The notes beneath the pieces were generated by a model, which was not told the DNA's origin, searched no databases, and saw only the letters and a list, made by a program, of their open reading frames with translations. This document shows positions 35,292-44,316 of a DNA stretch of 64,000 bases, piece by piece. How positions within the stretch are numbered: position 1 is the first letter of the stretch; every line of letters begins with the position of its first letter. Origin of the DNA: CAZBMD01 sp964493325. GTDB lineage: Bacteria; Babelota; Babeliae; Babelales; RVW-14. The position numbers and the translations under genes were made by a program. Location of the stretch: positions 1 through 64,000 of the forward strand of contig CAZBMD010000002.1 of NCBI GenBank assembly GCA_964493325.1, in the 5' to 3' direction.

Positions 35292-35570
35292 GATTATTCC
35301 CTTGAATCAACGGCTATATGCTTCTTGTAACTATTACAACGTAGCAAAAAACCAGATGAATGGCAAAAGGCATCTCTGTTATTAATTTTATATCCTAATT
35401 GAATTTTATATATTCAGTTGGGGGTAAATAGCTTCAGAATGAGGGCAATATCAATCTTTTCTTGCTTGGCGCGTAAGCGAGTGTTTGGGCTTTAAAAAAA
35501 CAGCGTAGTTGTCGGGGGTACGTTCATGGTGTGTCATAAAAAATTTGTTGAGTCATAAACTTATGGGTAT
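35292..35570. other. non-coding gap upstream of bamD
   Basis: I see no gene here. It must hold the bamD promoter. Recognisable are a perfect inverted repeat TTGTAA-CTA-TTACAA at 35325-35339 and an AT-rich imperfect palindrome near 35400-35420. There is no convincing -35/-10 pair and no similarity to the neighbouring genes. Confidence 0.5.
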
Positions 35571-35600
35571 GAAAAAAAGCCCCGGAAATCCAGGGCCTTA
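35571..35600 (-). terminator. terminator of the GNAT-like array
   Basis: Minus-strand stem AAGGCCCTGG/CCGGGGCTT (one bulge, one wobble) with an ATTT loop, then seven T residues, 31 bases after the stop at 35632. Confidence 0.75.
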
Positions 35601-35631
35601 ATTAGGCGAGACTTACATATTTTAGTTTTTG

Positions 35632-36243
35632 TTAATCTGGGAGGTTAAAGTCTGTATCACCTTCTGATGACAAAGTCAGTACATATCCTTGAGCACCATC
35701 TCTTTTTGACGGGTCGATTACGCATAATTTGGCACGAGGGTCATCTGTTCTAACAAATCCTAATATTGCCCAGCGGTTTCTGTATTTTGTAATAACGGGA
35801 CCTTCGTGTGATGGAAACATGTCTGCGGCAAATACGAGTACAACTTCAGGGTAATACTCTAGCATGTGTATTTTAAATGCTTGCTTAAATTCTAGGTCTG
35901 TAATTTTATTTTCATCATAAGAACATGATCCAAGATATGCAGCTTCTTGTTCAATTCTAAATGTGCAAAAACCAATGCATTCTTCATTGTTATAGCAGCA
36001 GATAAGTTTAAGGGCTCCACTTTTAACCATATCTTTTAGACCATTCATGCGGTCTTGAAAGTACCCAGGGGGGGTCTTTTGACCAAGTTCTTCAAATAAT
36101 TCAGTGTGCATTTTGATGGCGATTTGTTCTACAATGGACCAGTCTTTAAGATTTCCACTGCTCATGGAAATATCTGCATTCAGGTTGCTGGCCATGGTGC
36201 TTGCGCAGATCCACATAAACGCTAACCGTACGATGTTTTTCAT
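35632..36243 (-). CDS. exported GNAT-like acetyltransferase-fold protein (array copy 1)
   Basis: A signal peptide (MWICASTMASNLNAD) precedes a domain with the GNAT order: a strand ECIGFCTFRIEQEAAYLGSCSY, a helix EFKQAFKIHMLEYYP, and the closing YRNRWAILGFVRTD, like the N-x(n)-Y-x-x-x-GF end of GCN5 acetyltransferases. The acetyl-CoA pyrophosphate loop is not clearly recognisable, so activity is uncertain. Two paralogues and one fragment follow upstream on the same strand. An exported GNAT would meet acetyl-CoA only in a host cytosol. I infer the fold from motif order, not from a search. Confidence 0.72.
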   Translation of the reverse strand: MKNIVRLAFMWICASTMASNLNADISMSSGNLKDWSIVEQIAIKMHTELFEELGQKTPPGYFQDRMNGLKDMVKSGALKLICCYNNEECIGFCTFRIEQEAAYLGSCSYDENKITDLEFKQAFKIHMLEYYPEVVLVFAADMFPSHEGPVITKYRNRWAILGFVRTDDPRAKLCVIDPSKRDGAQGYVLTLSSEGDTDFNLPD

Positions 36244-36309
36244 TTTTTAATCTCCTCTAAAATTGACAGACCGATAGAACATCTAGAATGTAATTTTTGC
36301 TCTGCGGAT

Positions 36310-36969
36310 TTATGTTGTCAATAGATTGAGTATGTATCCTTGTGCTGATGATTTTATTTGTTCATCTGGTGCATAAGAAAGTGCATAGGGATGATCTGTT
36401 TGAACAAACCCCAATCTTAAGTAACGATTTTTGTGATACATGCAGATTGGATCTTGAGTTTCAGGAAAAAGATCTGCTGCAAACATGAACTTTACGTCAT
36501 TGTAGTTTTCTAAAAGATATTGTTGAAGAGCTTGCGAAAAGTTTAAGTCATCAATAGCTTCTTCGTGATAGGCACAGGAATCAAAATAAGCATGTTCGCC
36601 TTTAACGCTAAAAGTACAGTAGCCAATAAAATTTTCGTCTTTTCTTTGGTCTTCTTCGTAGCATACCATCAGGTCTACATGTTTTTCTTCGAAGATGTTT
36701 TTTTTCATTTTTTTAAGCCATGGCGAAAAGGCGTGCGCTGCTATAATCGTAAACTCAGATAGCATAAAATTTTCCATATAAAGTCGGTCTCTATTTTTAG
36801 TCTGGGCTTCGTTTATTAAATTTGTGTATATCTTTGTTTCAAGTTCAATAATTTTGAGCCAGTCATTAATGATTCCTTTTCGAGTTGAAATAACTGCGGT
36901 TAGGTTGCTGATCATAGTGCTTGAAAATAGTATTATACAGACTAATCGAACGAGATTGTTTATTATCAT
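36310..36969 (-). CDS. exported GNAT-like acetyltransferase-fold protein (array copy 2)
   Basis: I start at the ATG at 36969 (AAGGAGA four bases upstream), which gives a signal peptide IINNLVRLVCIILFSSTMIS. The body parallels copy 1: ENFIGYCTFSVKGEHAYFDS, then KFMFAADLFPETQDP, YHKNRYLRLGFVQTD and the end AQGYILNLL. It is the most divergent of the three. No terminator separates it from copy 1, so both may share a transcript. Confidence 0.72.
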   Translation of the reverse strand: MIINNLVRLVCIILFSSTMISNLTAVISTRKGIINDWLKIIELETKIYTNLINEAQTKNRDRLYMENFMLSEFTIIAAHAFSPWLKKMKKNIFEEKHVDLMVCYEEDQRKDENFIGYCTFSVKGEHAYFDSCAYHEEAIDDLNFSQALQQYLLENYNDVKFMFAADLFPETQDPICMYHKNRYLRLGFVQTDHPYALSYAPDEQIKSSAQGYILNLLTT

Positions 36970-37048
36970 AAGGTCTCCTTTTTTTAACAGTTCTATCCTT
37001 TTGATAATCAAGGTTGCAAGCGACTGCTTCTATGTCAACCGATTGTAA

Positions 37049-37080
37049 AAAAGAAGCCCTGGACTTCCAGGGCTTCTTTT
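37049..37080 (-). terminator. terminator of array copy 3
   Basis: A perfect 14-bp stem (AAAAGAAGCCCTGG/CCAGGGCTTCTTTT) with an ACTT loop, 34 bases past the stop at 37114. Confidence 0.85.
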
Positions 37081-37113
37081 CAATTAAAACATCTTATTGA
37101 AAGAGTGTTGTTA

Positions 37114-37752
37114 CTACAGTGGTACTGGGGTGTTCAGAGAAAGAACGTAGCCTTGGGCCCCGGCTCTCCTTGATTCGTCAGCAGCACACAACTTGGCATC
37201 TGGACTATCTGTTTTTACAAAGCCTAAATTATTCCAACGATTTCTGTATTTTGTCATCACAGGACCGTTGTGATTTGGGAACATATCTGCTGAATATACG
37301 AACTTTACTTGAGGATAATTCTTTAGAAGATAGAGGTTGAAAGATTTTTTAACACTCTCATCATCAGTGAGCTCTTCATTGTAAGCGCATCCGCCAAGGT
37401 AAATGGCGTCGCCGTTTATTCTGAACATAACATAACCAACAAATTGTTCAGAAGAGTACCATTCAGATTGGTCTGACTGATTGTTATAACGTTCTGTTGT
37501 TAACACAAAAAGCTCCAGTTCTTTTTTTTCAAAAACAGAAACATGCCTGGCTACCATCAGTGAGTCTAAATGATTTGAAGGTATCTGTTGTCCAAGCTCT
37601 TCCATAAATTCAGTGTACATTTTAATGGCTGTGTTGGTAACTTCTTTCCAATCAAATTCTGTACCTTTGCGAGCTGTCAAATCAGCATGCAGATTGTTAA
37701 TCATGGTACTTGCACAGAGCATCGCACAAGCTAAGCGAATTATGCTTTTCAT
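37114..37752 (-). CDS. exported GNAT-like acetyltransferase-fold protein (array copy 3)
   Basis: The signal peptide (LACAMLCASTMINNLHAD) is close to that of copy 1. The body has EQFVGYVMFRINGDAIYLGG, FVYSADMFPNHNGPVMTKY, RNRWNNLGFVKTD and the end AQGYVLSLN. It is nearer to copy 1 than to copy 2. AAAGGGAG lies before the ATG. It carries its own terminator. Confidence 0.72.
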   Translation of the reverse strand: MKSIIRLACAMLCASTMINNLHADLTARKGTEFDWKEVTNTAIKMYTEFMEELGQQIPSNHLDSLMVARHVSVFEKKELELFVLTTERYNNQSDQSEWYSSEQFVGYVMFRINGDAIYLGGCAYNEELTDDESVKKSFNLYLLKNYPQVKFVYSADMFPNHNGPVMTKYRNRWNNLGFVKTDSPDAKLCAADESRRAGAQGYVLSLNTPVPL

Positions 37753-37894
37753 ATAATCTCCCTTCTAAAATAGAAAAACTACTCTGACATTCCTGAAATT
37801 GAGAATTTCAGGGTACGATTATCATGTCAATAGTGTGTTCAAAAAAAAGAAGCCCGAGATTTCCGAGGACTTACTTGTCAGAAGCTAAACAAAA

Positions 37895-38039
37895 TTAGTT
37901 TGAATCGAAAAGAGGATTTGGTTCTGGCTGGTATAGGCAAAGTATGTCGCTCCGCTCATCAGATTGCATTTGTTGATAGAATATGACCTCAAGATCTTCA
38001 GAATCGCCTGTTGTGACAAGTCCCAAGAAGTTGGCAGTT
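37895..38039 (-). pseudogene. C-terminal fragment of a fourth GNAT-like array member
   Basis: On the minus strand it reads TANFLGLVTTGDSEDLEV and onward to LYQPEPNPLFDSN and a stop. This matches the LGFVxTDxP part of the three intact copies. In the same frame the match continues into the last codons of recD2 (SPAIFKRDK against GPVITKYRNR), so the fragment is joined to, and overlaps, the recD2 3' end. A decayed hairpin with an A run at 37841-37880 resembles the array terminators. No upstream half exists. Confidence 0.65.
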
Positions 38040-40232
38040 TTATCGCGCTTGAAGATCGCTGGTGAGAAATTGTTTGAGGAAAGTTAGGCGATCAACTTGT
38101 TTGTTGTTGTTGATACCCATGGCAACCGCTTTAGTTTGTCCAACCAAAACGCAGAGCTTTTTTGCTCGCGTGATAGCTGTGTAAATAAGGTTACGCTGCA
38201 GCAGCATAAAATGTTGCATAAATAGAGGAATGATCACTGCTTGAAATTCTGAGCCTTGGCTTTTGTGAATGGAAATAGCATATGAGAGCATGAGCTCGTT
38301 CATTTCGGTAAAGTCATATTCAAGGTCTCGTTCACCAAAGCGAACAATGACTTGAAGATTGACTCTATCGATATCAAGAATGGTGCCGATATCGCCGTTA
38401 AAAACAAATTTATCGTAATTATTTCTGATTTGCATAACGCGGTCGCGTACTTTGAATACTTGTCCAAATTGAACCACCTGTTTGGTTTCATCAACATCAG
38501 GATTTAAGATCATCTGGAGTTCTTGATTAAGCCTTATGGCTCCAGCTGTGCCACGATTCATGGGCGTTAATACAATCGCGTCATCAGGGCTGATGCCAAG
38601 CGCTGGGAGCTTGGTTTTGTAAATAGTGCGAAGAAGCGGGAACATCTCTTCTGGTTCGTTTTGTTTTACAAATGCAAAGTCTTTTTTTGATCCAGGTAAT
38701 GCTGCTTGGGGAAATTCTCCGTGATTGACGCGGTGAGCATTAACAATGATCATGCTGTCTTGTGCTTGTCTAAAAATTTGTGTGAGCCGGATGACTGGTA
38801 TAATTTCTGAACCAATTAAGTCGTGTAGCACATTGCCCGCGCCGACTGATGGCAGCTGGTCGATATCGCCCAAGAGGACGAGTGACGCGTTTTGAGGCAT
38901 GGCTTTGAGCACAGAGTGCATTAAGAAAACGTCAATCATTGATGCTTCATCAACAATCAAGAAATCAATTTCAAGTGCATTTTGTTCATTGCGGGCAAAG
39001 CCCATCGACAGCGGGGTAAATTCAAGAAGTCGATGCAGTGTTTCGGTGTTGCGGCCGGTACTTTCGAACATGCGTTTTGCCGCGCGTCCTGTGGGTGCTG
39101 CTAGTCTAAAGCGAGCTTTATGTTCTTCAAGAACTTCGATAAGTCGCCTGGTTGTCGTCGTTTTTCCTGTTCCAGGTCCACCGGTAATGATAGTAATTTT
39201 ATTTTGCAGGCAGGTTAAAATTCCTTGTTGTTGATCTTCATTAAGTTCTATCCCTTTTTTATCAGGCGTACGCAGGCTTTGATACACGGAGTGTGTGTCA
39301 AATTGGATGTGTGACAGCGCTTGCTCCTGGAGCTTTAAAATTTTTTTGCTAATACCGATTTCTGAATAATAGAATTGTGGCAGCGCAAGAAAATGTTCAT
39401 TTTCATAAGTTATGAGTTTTACTTTTTCTTGTTGATAGAGCTCTACAAGCGATCTCTTAAGTAGATCGGTAACAAGGGTGGCATCAAGACCAATAAGCTC
39501 AATTACCGCTTCTTTGGTTGCTTCAACTTTTTTATACAGGTGGCCTTCGGTTGTTGCTTGCGAAAGAACATGAAGCATGCTTGCTTTTACTCGTTCAATA
39601 GAATCGTGAGCAAGGCCCATCTTCAGGGCTATGCTATCGGCCGTTTTAAAGCCTACACCCCAGATGTCATCAACAAGCCGATAAGGATTTTCTTGCATTT
39701 TAGCGATTGATTCTTGGCCGTATTTTTTAAAAATTTTTACGGCAAATGTTGTTGGAACATCTTTGGATCGCAAAAAGATCATTACTTTGGAAATTTCTTT
39801 TTGCTCTTGCCAGGCTTGTGTAATGAGGTCAACACGTTTTTGGCCAACACCTGCAACTTCAAAAAGTCGAGAAGGTGTTTGTTCAATGATCTCAAGTGTT
39901 TGAGCTCCAAATTTTTTAACCAGCTTTTCAGCAAATTTTGGTCCTATGCCTTTGATAAGGCCCGACCCTAGATATTTTTCAATACCGACAATAGATGATG
40001 GAAGTGAGGTTGTGCAGGATTGTGCGTCAAATTGTCGACCAAATTTTGCGTGGAATGCCCATTGCCCAGTAAGTGTAACTTGTGCGCCTTGGTGAACTTC
40101 TGCAAAATATCCGCGAGCGACAATCGATTCTGAGGCACTGACTTTGAGTGCTATGACTGAATAGCCATTATCCGGGCTTTTAAAAAGCACACGATCAACG
40201 GCTCCAGAAATTTCTGTTATTTCTCCAGCCAT
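38040..40232 (-). CDS. recD2: RecD2-type DNA helicase
   Basis: A 5'-3' superfamily 1 helicase that acts outside RecBCD. An N-terminal OB-like segment and helix-hairpin-helix motifs (LIKGIGPKFAEKLVKKFG; VAGVGQKRVDL) precede the P-loop GGPGTGKTTTTRR (about 350), VDEASMID and the C-terminal SYAISIHKSQGSEF motif. At 730 aa it is complete. The last 8-10 codons overlap the GNAT fragment in another frame, so the C-terminal tail may have been supplied by the joined DNA. Confidence 0.95.
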   Translation of the reverse strand: MAGEITEISGAVDRVLFKSPDNGYSVIALKVSASESIVARGYFAEVHQGAQVTLTGQWAFHAKFGRQFDAQSCTTSLPSSIVGIEKYLGSGLIKGIGPKFAEKLVKKFGAQTLEIIEQTPSRLFEVAGVGQKRVDLITQAWQEQKEISKVMIFLRSKDVPTTFAVKIFKKYGQESIAKMQENPYRLVDDIWGVGFKTADSIALKMGLAHDSIERVKASMLHVLSQATTEGHLYKKVEATKEAVIELIGLDATLVTDLLKRSLVELYQQEKVKLITYENEHFLALPQFYYSEIGISKKILKLQEQALSHIQFDTHSVYQSLRTPDKKGIELNEDQQQGILTCLQNKITIITGGPGTGKTTTTRRLIEVLEEHKARFRLAAPTGRAAKRMFESTGRNTETLHRLLEFTPLSMGFARNEQNALEIDFLIVDEASMIDVFLMHSVLKAMPQNASLVLLGDIDQLPSVGAGNVLHDLIGSEIIPVIRLTQIFRQAQDSMIIVNAHRVNHGEFPQAALPGSKKDFAFVKQNEPEEMFPLLRTIYKTKLPALGISPDDAIVLTPMNRGTAGAIRLNQELQMILNPDVDETKQVVQFGQVFKVRDRVMQIRNNYDKFVFNGDIGTILDIDRVNLQVIVRFGERDLEYDFTEMNELMLSYAISIHKSQGSEFQAVIIPLFMQHFMLLQRNLIYTAITRAKKLCVLVGQTKAVAMGINNNKQVDRLTFLKQFLTSDLQAR

Positions 40233-40250
40233 AGCAGCTCCGTATACGTT

Positions 40251-40847
40251 TTACTTAGAATCAGTTTTCATTTTTTTGAGCTCTTCCACAGCTTTCTTTC
40301 TTGCTGTTTCAGATATGCTTTTATACAGAGATGAAAAAACATGAGAGCAGTCATGGCAAAATTGTTCAAGCAAAGAAACTGAAGTAATTTCTTCAAGTGC
40401 AAAAGCTTCGACTGGTTTGGAGATGTTAAAAAGTTTTCCGAGCATGGTATCTGATGCGTTACGGCCAGTTCCTTCAAAACATTGATCAATCAACGGAGAG
40501 ACCATCGATTTATTTTCACGAATAATATCAAAAAAGTCTTTAGCTGGATCAAGAATAAGTTTTAGTTGTGTTTCTATAAATCCTTTATCTACAGGATCTT
40601 TTTTCGCCGTGATGTTTTGGAGGACTTGTTTGATTTTTGCTTCTGCAAATTTAATGCGAACAGTAACCATTGGGTATTGCTCGAGTACTACGTTAAGAAG
40701 AGGCATTTGAGAGCCGGTGAGTGTTTTTGCGCCTGAGTATACAATTGTCTTATCATGTACGGCTTGAGTTGCTGCTTCTACTTTTGCAAACGTGATTTGT
40801 GTTGCAAGAAAGCCAATTGATAGCGACAGGAGTAGTTTTTTCTTCAT
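40251..40847 (-). CDS. exported protein of unknown function
   Basis: No family is recognised. A signal peptide (LLLSLSIGFLATQITFA) is followed by an all-helical body of about 175 residues with a Cys pair (FCHDCSH) and a Lys-rich end. It is 18 bases upstream of recD2 on the same strand, so the two may be co-transcribed, though a functional link is doubtful. Confidence 0.72.
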   Translation of the reverse strand: MKKKLLLSLSIGFLATQITFAKVEAATQAVHDKTIVYSGAKTLTGSQMPLLNVVLEQYPMVTVRIKFAEAKIKQVLQNITAKKDPVDKGFIETQLKLILDPAKDFFDIIRENKSMVSPLIDQCFEGTGRNASDTMLGKLFNISKPVEAFALEEITSVSLLEQFCHDCSHVFSSLYKSISETARKKAVEELKKMKTDSK

Positions 40848-40918
40848 GATTGATTCCTCTAAATGTTATTATCTACACAAATATAGTTTATGTAACAAAG
40901 ACAATGTTATTGGTATTT

Positions 40919-42403
40919 TCAAAATGATGCTACAAATTTTAGGTAAACTGTCCAGTCATTGCCGATTCCTCTGCTCAGCGCTGTGACGTCACCGCCAAGA
41001 CCCACTTGAAGATTGCGGGATGCAGATTTTTTTATTGAATAGAGAACTTCAGAAAAAATTTTATGCTGAGAAACCGTGTCAGATTCAGCATCTTTGATGC
41101 GTAGGTCAGTAATCGAAACAGATGGATTATTGATCGTACGAATAAATTCTTGTTGTTGTGCGTAAAAATCATATCCAACAGCAACAGACCAGCTATCTAT
41201 GTTGCAGGATACACTTGTAATAAAGTTGAACACGCCACCTGGACTGACTAAACACTTAAATGATGATGGAAATATGTATTGCTTCATGTAATCATTAATA
41301 ATATTTCCGTTGTTTGGATTGTTAGGTGTTACCATAAGAAGGTCTTCTGGCTTAAGAACTTGGTTAAACATAATGAGTCGGTCTTCGTAACCGTCAAATA
41401 GTTTATCGTATGATGCGCGCATCCAAATGGTTGCAATGTCATGAAAGATACCAATTTTTGATTCAAAATAAACACCAAGCCCGTAGTGTCCATTATTCCC
41501 AAGGGGGGCATTTAGCAAATAGTTTCGAATGTTTTGTAAAATACTGACGGCATTAGTTACTAAGGTGTCAGAATCAACGGCTCCAGCTATTTTGTCAACG
41601 TTAACGCTAATTGTTGGGCCGCGTGATAAATTACCGGTTGGAAGAATAGCTTCAAAGCCCACGTCAGTTTGAAAGTTTGTCATATTTAGAGAGTTGATTC
41701 CAAGTTTGATGCGTGTATCACCCATGCCATAGCGGATAATGAGCCCCTCGTCATCATCAAATGCAGCCCCGGGGAAATTCTTAGCTAAAATACTTTTAAT
41801 TTCTTGTTGGCCACTGGAGTTAATCCAGAGGTTTCTTTCTGCAAGCAGAAGAGAGGTATGTAATTGAATAGTAAAGGGCCCTTTGGTAGCTCCAAATTGG
41901 ATAAATGCACCGGCTTTGCGTTCCTGAATAGTAATATTTCGGAACAGCGGAATAAGTTGGACAATATCTTCTTTGCTAATCATTGATGATGGAAGGAGTT
42001 GAATAAGAAAGTTATTTTCAAAGTCTTTGACGTCAAGAAGATTTTTGACGGTAACAGGCATCTTGTTGGTTTCATTAAAGAAGAAATTGACCGCTACGCC
42101 GCCTTTTTCAAGCGCTGCGAATTTGTGAGGGAAGTGGTACAAGATATTACGGGCAAAGGGGCTTTGTGTGTGGTTCCAAAGAGGGCTTGTTATGTTGCTG
42201 AGAACCAGTGCGATAAGCGTAGGATCAACAGGCAGGGTCATTGGGCCTCTGGTTTGCTCATACGCCTCGATATCGCTCAAATCGATATTGAATTCGTTGT
42301 TATCGCTGCCAAAAAAGTCAAAATCGTCCAGTTCGTCAGCTGAACAGCTCATGCCGAACATGATTATCGAAGCTAGTAAAGCGTTTTTGAGAAACAAGTT
42401 CAT
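40919..42403 (-). CDS. putative outer membrane beta-barrel protein
   Basis: A signal peptide with MFGMSCSAD (a possible lipobox GMSC) begins the protein. The body is rich in alternating hydrophobic/polar strands with Gly and aromatic residues (GLGVYFESKIGIF, WSVAVGYDFYAQQQEF, NLQVGLGGDVTAL). It ends in YLKFVASF, a C-terminal Phe after an alternating strand, the classic BAM recognition signal. Function and substrate are unknown. A palindrome lies upstream at 42436-42455. Confidence 0.75.
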   Translation of the reverse strand: MNLFLKNALLASIIMFGMSCSADELDDFDFFGSDNNEFNIDLSDIEAYEQTRGPMTLPVDPTLIALVLSNITSPLWNHTQSPFARNILYHFPHKFAALEKGGVAVNFFFNETNKMPVTVKNLLDVKDFENNFLIQLLPSSMISKEDIVQLIPLFRNITIQERKAGAFIQFGATKGPFTIQLHTSLLLAERNLWINSSGQQEIKSILAKNFPGAAFDDDEGLIIRYGMGDTRIKLGINSLNMTNFQTDVGFEAILPTGNLSRGPTISVNVDKIAGAVDSDTLVTNAVSILQNIRNYLLNAPLGNNGHYGLGVYFESKIGIFHDIATIWMRASYDKLFDGYEDRLIMFNQVLKPEDLLMVTPNNPNNGNIINDYMKQYIFPSSFKCLVSPGGVFNFITSVSCNIDSWSVAVGYDFYAQQQEFIRTINNPSVSITDLRIKDAESDTVSQHKIFSEVLYSIKKSASRNLQVGLGGDVTALSRGIGNDWTVYLKFVASF

Positions 42404-42783
42404 AAAATAAATATTCCTTTGTAATGGTCCGTGTTTTGGAATTATATTATTCCAATGATCTGATAGGATCGATATTTAATTGGTTGTTTTTCTGGTAATC
42501 GCTATCAGTACTGGACTTTTGCGAAAAAAGCATAGTTAAACTGAAGATTGAATCATGTATGTCATTTACACAAACTTTTTTGAGAGCTTATGCAAAGAGC
42601 AAATTAAACTATAAACCCTAAGTCTGTCAATGCACTTAAAGATTTGTAGGTTTTTCTCATTTTTTTTAAAAAAAATGGTATGTGATTTACAAAGGAGCTA
42701 CACTGGGCGCTGTTGAAAATTGGCACAAAAGACAAAATAAGGCCTTAATAAAAGCTTTATTAGATTTAAGGGAGCTTCCATTT
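42404..42783. promoter_or_regulatory. divergent control region between the beta-barrel gene and dNK
   Basis: There is no gene here. A perfect inverted repeat TTGGAAT-TATATT-ATTCCAA at 42436-42455 includes TATAAT on the minus strand, 38-43 bases upstream of the beta-barrel start; no good -35 is seen. The segment 42682-42783 is open in the dNK frame but lacks a ribosome-binding site and resembles no kinase sequence. Confidence 0.4.
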
Positions 42784-43515
42784 ATGGAGACACAGCTACA
42801 GGACAAACGATTATTTATTCTTGAGGGTAATATTGGCGCGGGCAAGTCGACGTTGCTCAAAATCCTTAAGGAAACGCTTAATATCGATATCATTGATGAA
42901 CCTATTGATAAATGGCAAAACGTTGATGGTCAAGAAAATCTCCTTGATTTGTTTTACAAAGACACTAAGCGTTGGGCGTATACTTTTCAGTCGTATGCTT
43001 TTATTTCACGCGTTCAAGCCATTTTTGATAGTAGTAAACGGCCTGGGAGCTCACCTACTCAGATTCTTGAGCGTTCGGTTTTTTCAGATAGATTTTGTTT
43101 TGCAAAAAATGCCTATGAAGCCGGTCTAATGAGTGATTTGGAGTGGCAAATTTATAAAGATTGGTTTGAGTGGTTAGTGGGTTCATACATGCCTAAGCCT
43201 CAGGGGTTCATTTATCTCAGAACAACTCCTCACGTTAGTCACGCGCGCCTTACCAAGCGAAACAGGCATGAAGAAAGCAGCGTTGCCCTTGACTACATGG
43301 AGGCATTACACAAAAAACACGAGGATTGGCTCATTCATAAGGTTGAGCAGCCAGCTTATATCGCGCATATTCCTGTGCTTGCGCTGGAGTGTGATCATGA
43401 TTTTGAAAAAGATCGTAACGAATTGGATCGCCACGTTGCGTTGATTAAGAGTTTTATTGAAACGGGAGTTTCTCCGCTTTCAGAAGTAGCGTCTTTAAAG
43501 CAGGTTGCTATTTAG
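42784..43515 (+). CDS. deoxynucleoside kinase (dNK/dGK-TK2 family)
   Basis: It phosphorylates deoxynucleosides for salvage. A P-loop LEGNIGAGKST (about 13-23), the dNK motif ERSVFSDRFCFAKN with the ERS/DRF signature, and the lid-type R-x(n)-R stretch LTKRNRHEE are all clear. AAGGGAGC before ATG 42784 sets the start (243 aa). The family is best known from animals, viruses and some bacteria. With the NDK at 8.6 kb it supports dNTP supply from scavenged nucleosides. It stands before the ATP synthase genes but has its own transcript context. Confidence 0.92.
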   Translation: METQLQDKRLFILEGNIGAGKSTLLKILKETLNIDIIDEPIDKWQNVDGQENLLDLFYKDTKRWAYTFQSYAFISRVQAIFDSSKRPGSSPTQILERSVFSDRFCFAKNAYEAGLMSDLEWQIYKDWFEWLVGSYMPKPQGFIYLRTTPHVSHARLTKRNRHEESSVALDYMEALHKKHEDWLIHKVEQPAYIAHIPVLALECDHDFEKDRNELDRHVALIKSFIETGVSPLSEVASLKQVAI

Positions 43516-43619
43516 TTTTTTGTGGTAGTTGCAGAGCAAATTGCACAAAGCCTGTGACTACCATTTTATAAATATTTTCAAAATATTTTCTCAAGATGAA
43601 GAGTTTTTTTGCAAATGTA

Positions 43620-43647
43620 TTCAATTAACAGGTAAAAAGCATATAAT
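43620..43647 (+). promoter_or_regulatory. promoter candidate of the ATP synthase operon
   Basis: A consensus TATAAT at 43642-43647 lies 48 bases before atpE. The best -35 is a weak TTCAAT at 43620-43625 with a 16-base spacer. Confidence 0.4.
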
Positions 43648-43695
43648 GAAAATACCAATAAAAAGTATGGCATTTTGGTTTAGATAGGGATTGTT

Positions 43696-43944
43696 ATGGC
43701 AGACGCAGAATCAGTAAAAATCGCAGCGTATATTGCGGCCGGTCTATGCATGGGCATAGGAACACTTGGTCCAGCGCTTGGAATGGGAATTATTGGTGGA
43801 AAATCATGCGATAGTATCGGCAAGAGGCCTGAAGCTGCTAACGCAATTTTTAAAACCATGATTATAGCACTTGCATTTGTTGAAGCGGTAGCCGTTTACG
43901 CGTTGCTTATCGCGCTCTTACTCCTTATTTATTTGGGTAAGTAA
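43696..43944 (+). CDS. atpE: ATP synthase F0 subunit c
   Basis: An 82-residue hairpin of two membrane helices. The polar loop is GKRPEAANA and the ion-carrying Glu lies in the second helix (ALAFVEAVAVYAL). The helix-1 Gln typical of sodium-binding rings appears as Met in LGMGIIGGK, so protons are the more likely coupling ion. It is the first gene of a shortened F-ATPase operon; no atpB precedes it. Confidence 0.95.
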   Translation: MADAESVKIAAYIAAGLCMGIGTLGPALGMGIIGGKSCDSIGKRPEAANAIFKTMIIALAFVEAVAVYALLIALLLLIYLGK

Positions 43945-43962
43945 CCCTCATTGTCGATTTGT

Positions 43963-44316
43963 ATGCTTAACGCAACATTTTTAGTTCAGATTATAAATTT
44001 TTGGGTTACATACCTATTTCTCAATAGGCTGCTATTTAGGCCGATTGTTCAATTGCTTCAAGCTAAAGAGATAGCAAAAAAGCACTTGCAGCGTGATATG
44101 AAGCTTAAGGAAAAAGCTTTGTACGACTTGCAAGAAGATCGTCATCGGCAGCAAGTAGCATTTAAAATGTATCTCCAAAAAAATTATGTTGCAGATGTGC
44201 CGGATGGGATAGAAGATGTTCCAGAGGTTACGTATGTTTGTGATGATGTTGAGCGAAAAAAACTGATTGATGAGTCAAGAAAGATCTTGGTAAAAAAGGT
44301 ACGCCATGCTAGCTGA
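43963..44316 (+). CDS. atpF: ATP synthase F0 subunit b-like protein, short
   Basis: One N-terminal membrane helix (LVQIINFWVTYLFLNRLLF) followed by a charged helix (QAKEIAKKHLQRDMKLKEKALYDLQ), the peripheral-stalk pattern. At 117 aa it is shorter than usual b (about 156) and has a non-helical DVPDGIEDVPEV insert. ATG 43963 is preferred over TTG 43951. It is followed by a second b-like gene overlapping by 11 bases, suggesting a b/b' heterodimer. Confidence 0.8.
   Translation: MLNATFLVQIINFWVTYLFLNRLLFRPIVQLLQAKEIAKKHLQRDMKLKEKALYDLQEDRHRQQVAFKMYLQKNYVADVPDGIEDVPEVTYVCDDVERKKLIDESRKILVKKVRHAS

Noticed and set aside
42436..42455. Palindrome TTGGAAT-ATTCCAA as a repressor operator
   Set aside because: It is a single occurrence with no regulator gene nearby; I list it only within the control-region entry.
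42682..42783. A longer dNK starting at 42682
   Set aside because: The extension has no ribosome-binding site and no kinase similarity, while AAGGGAGC precedes ATG 42784.
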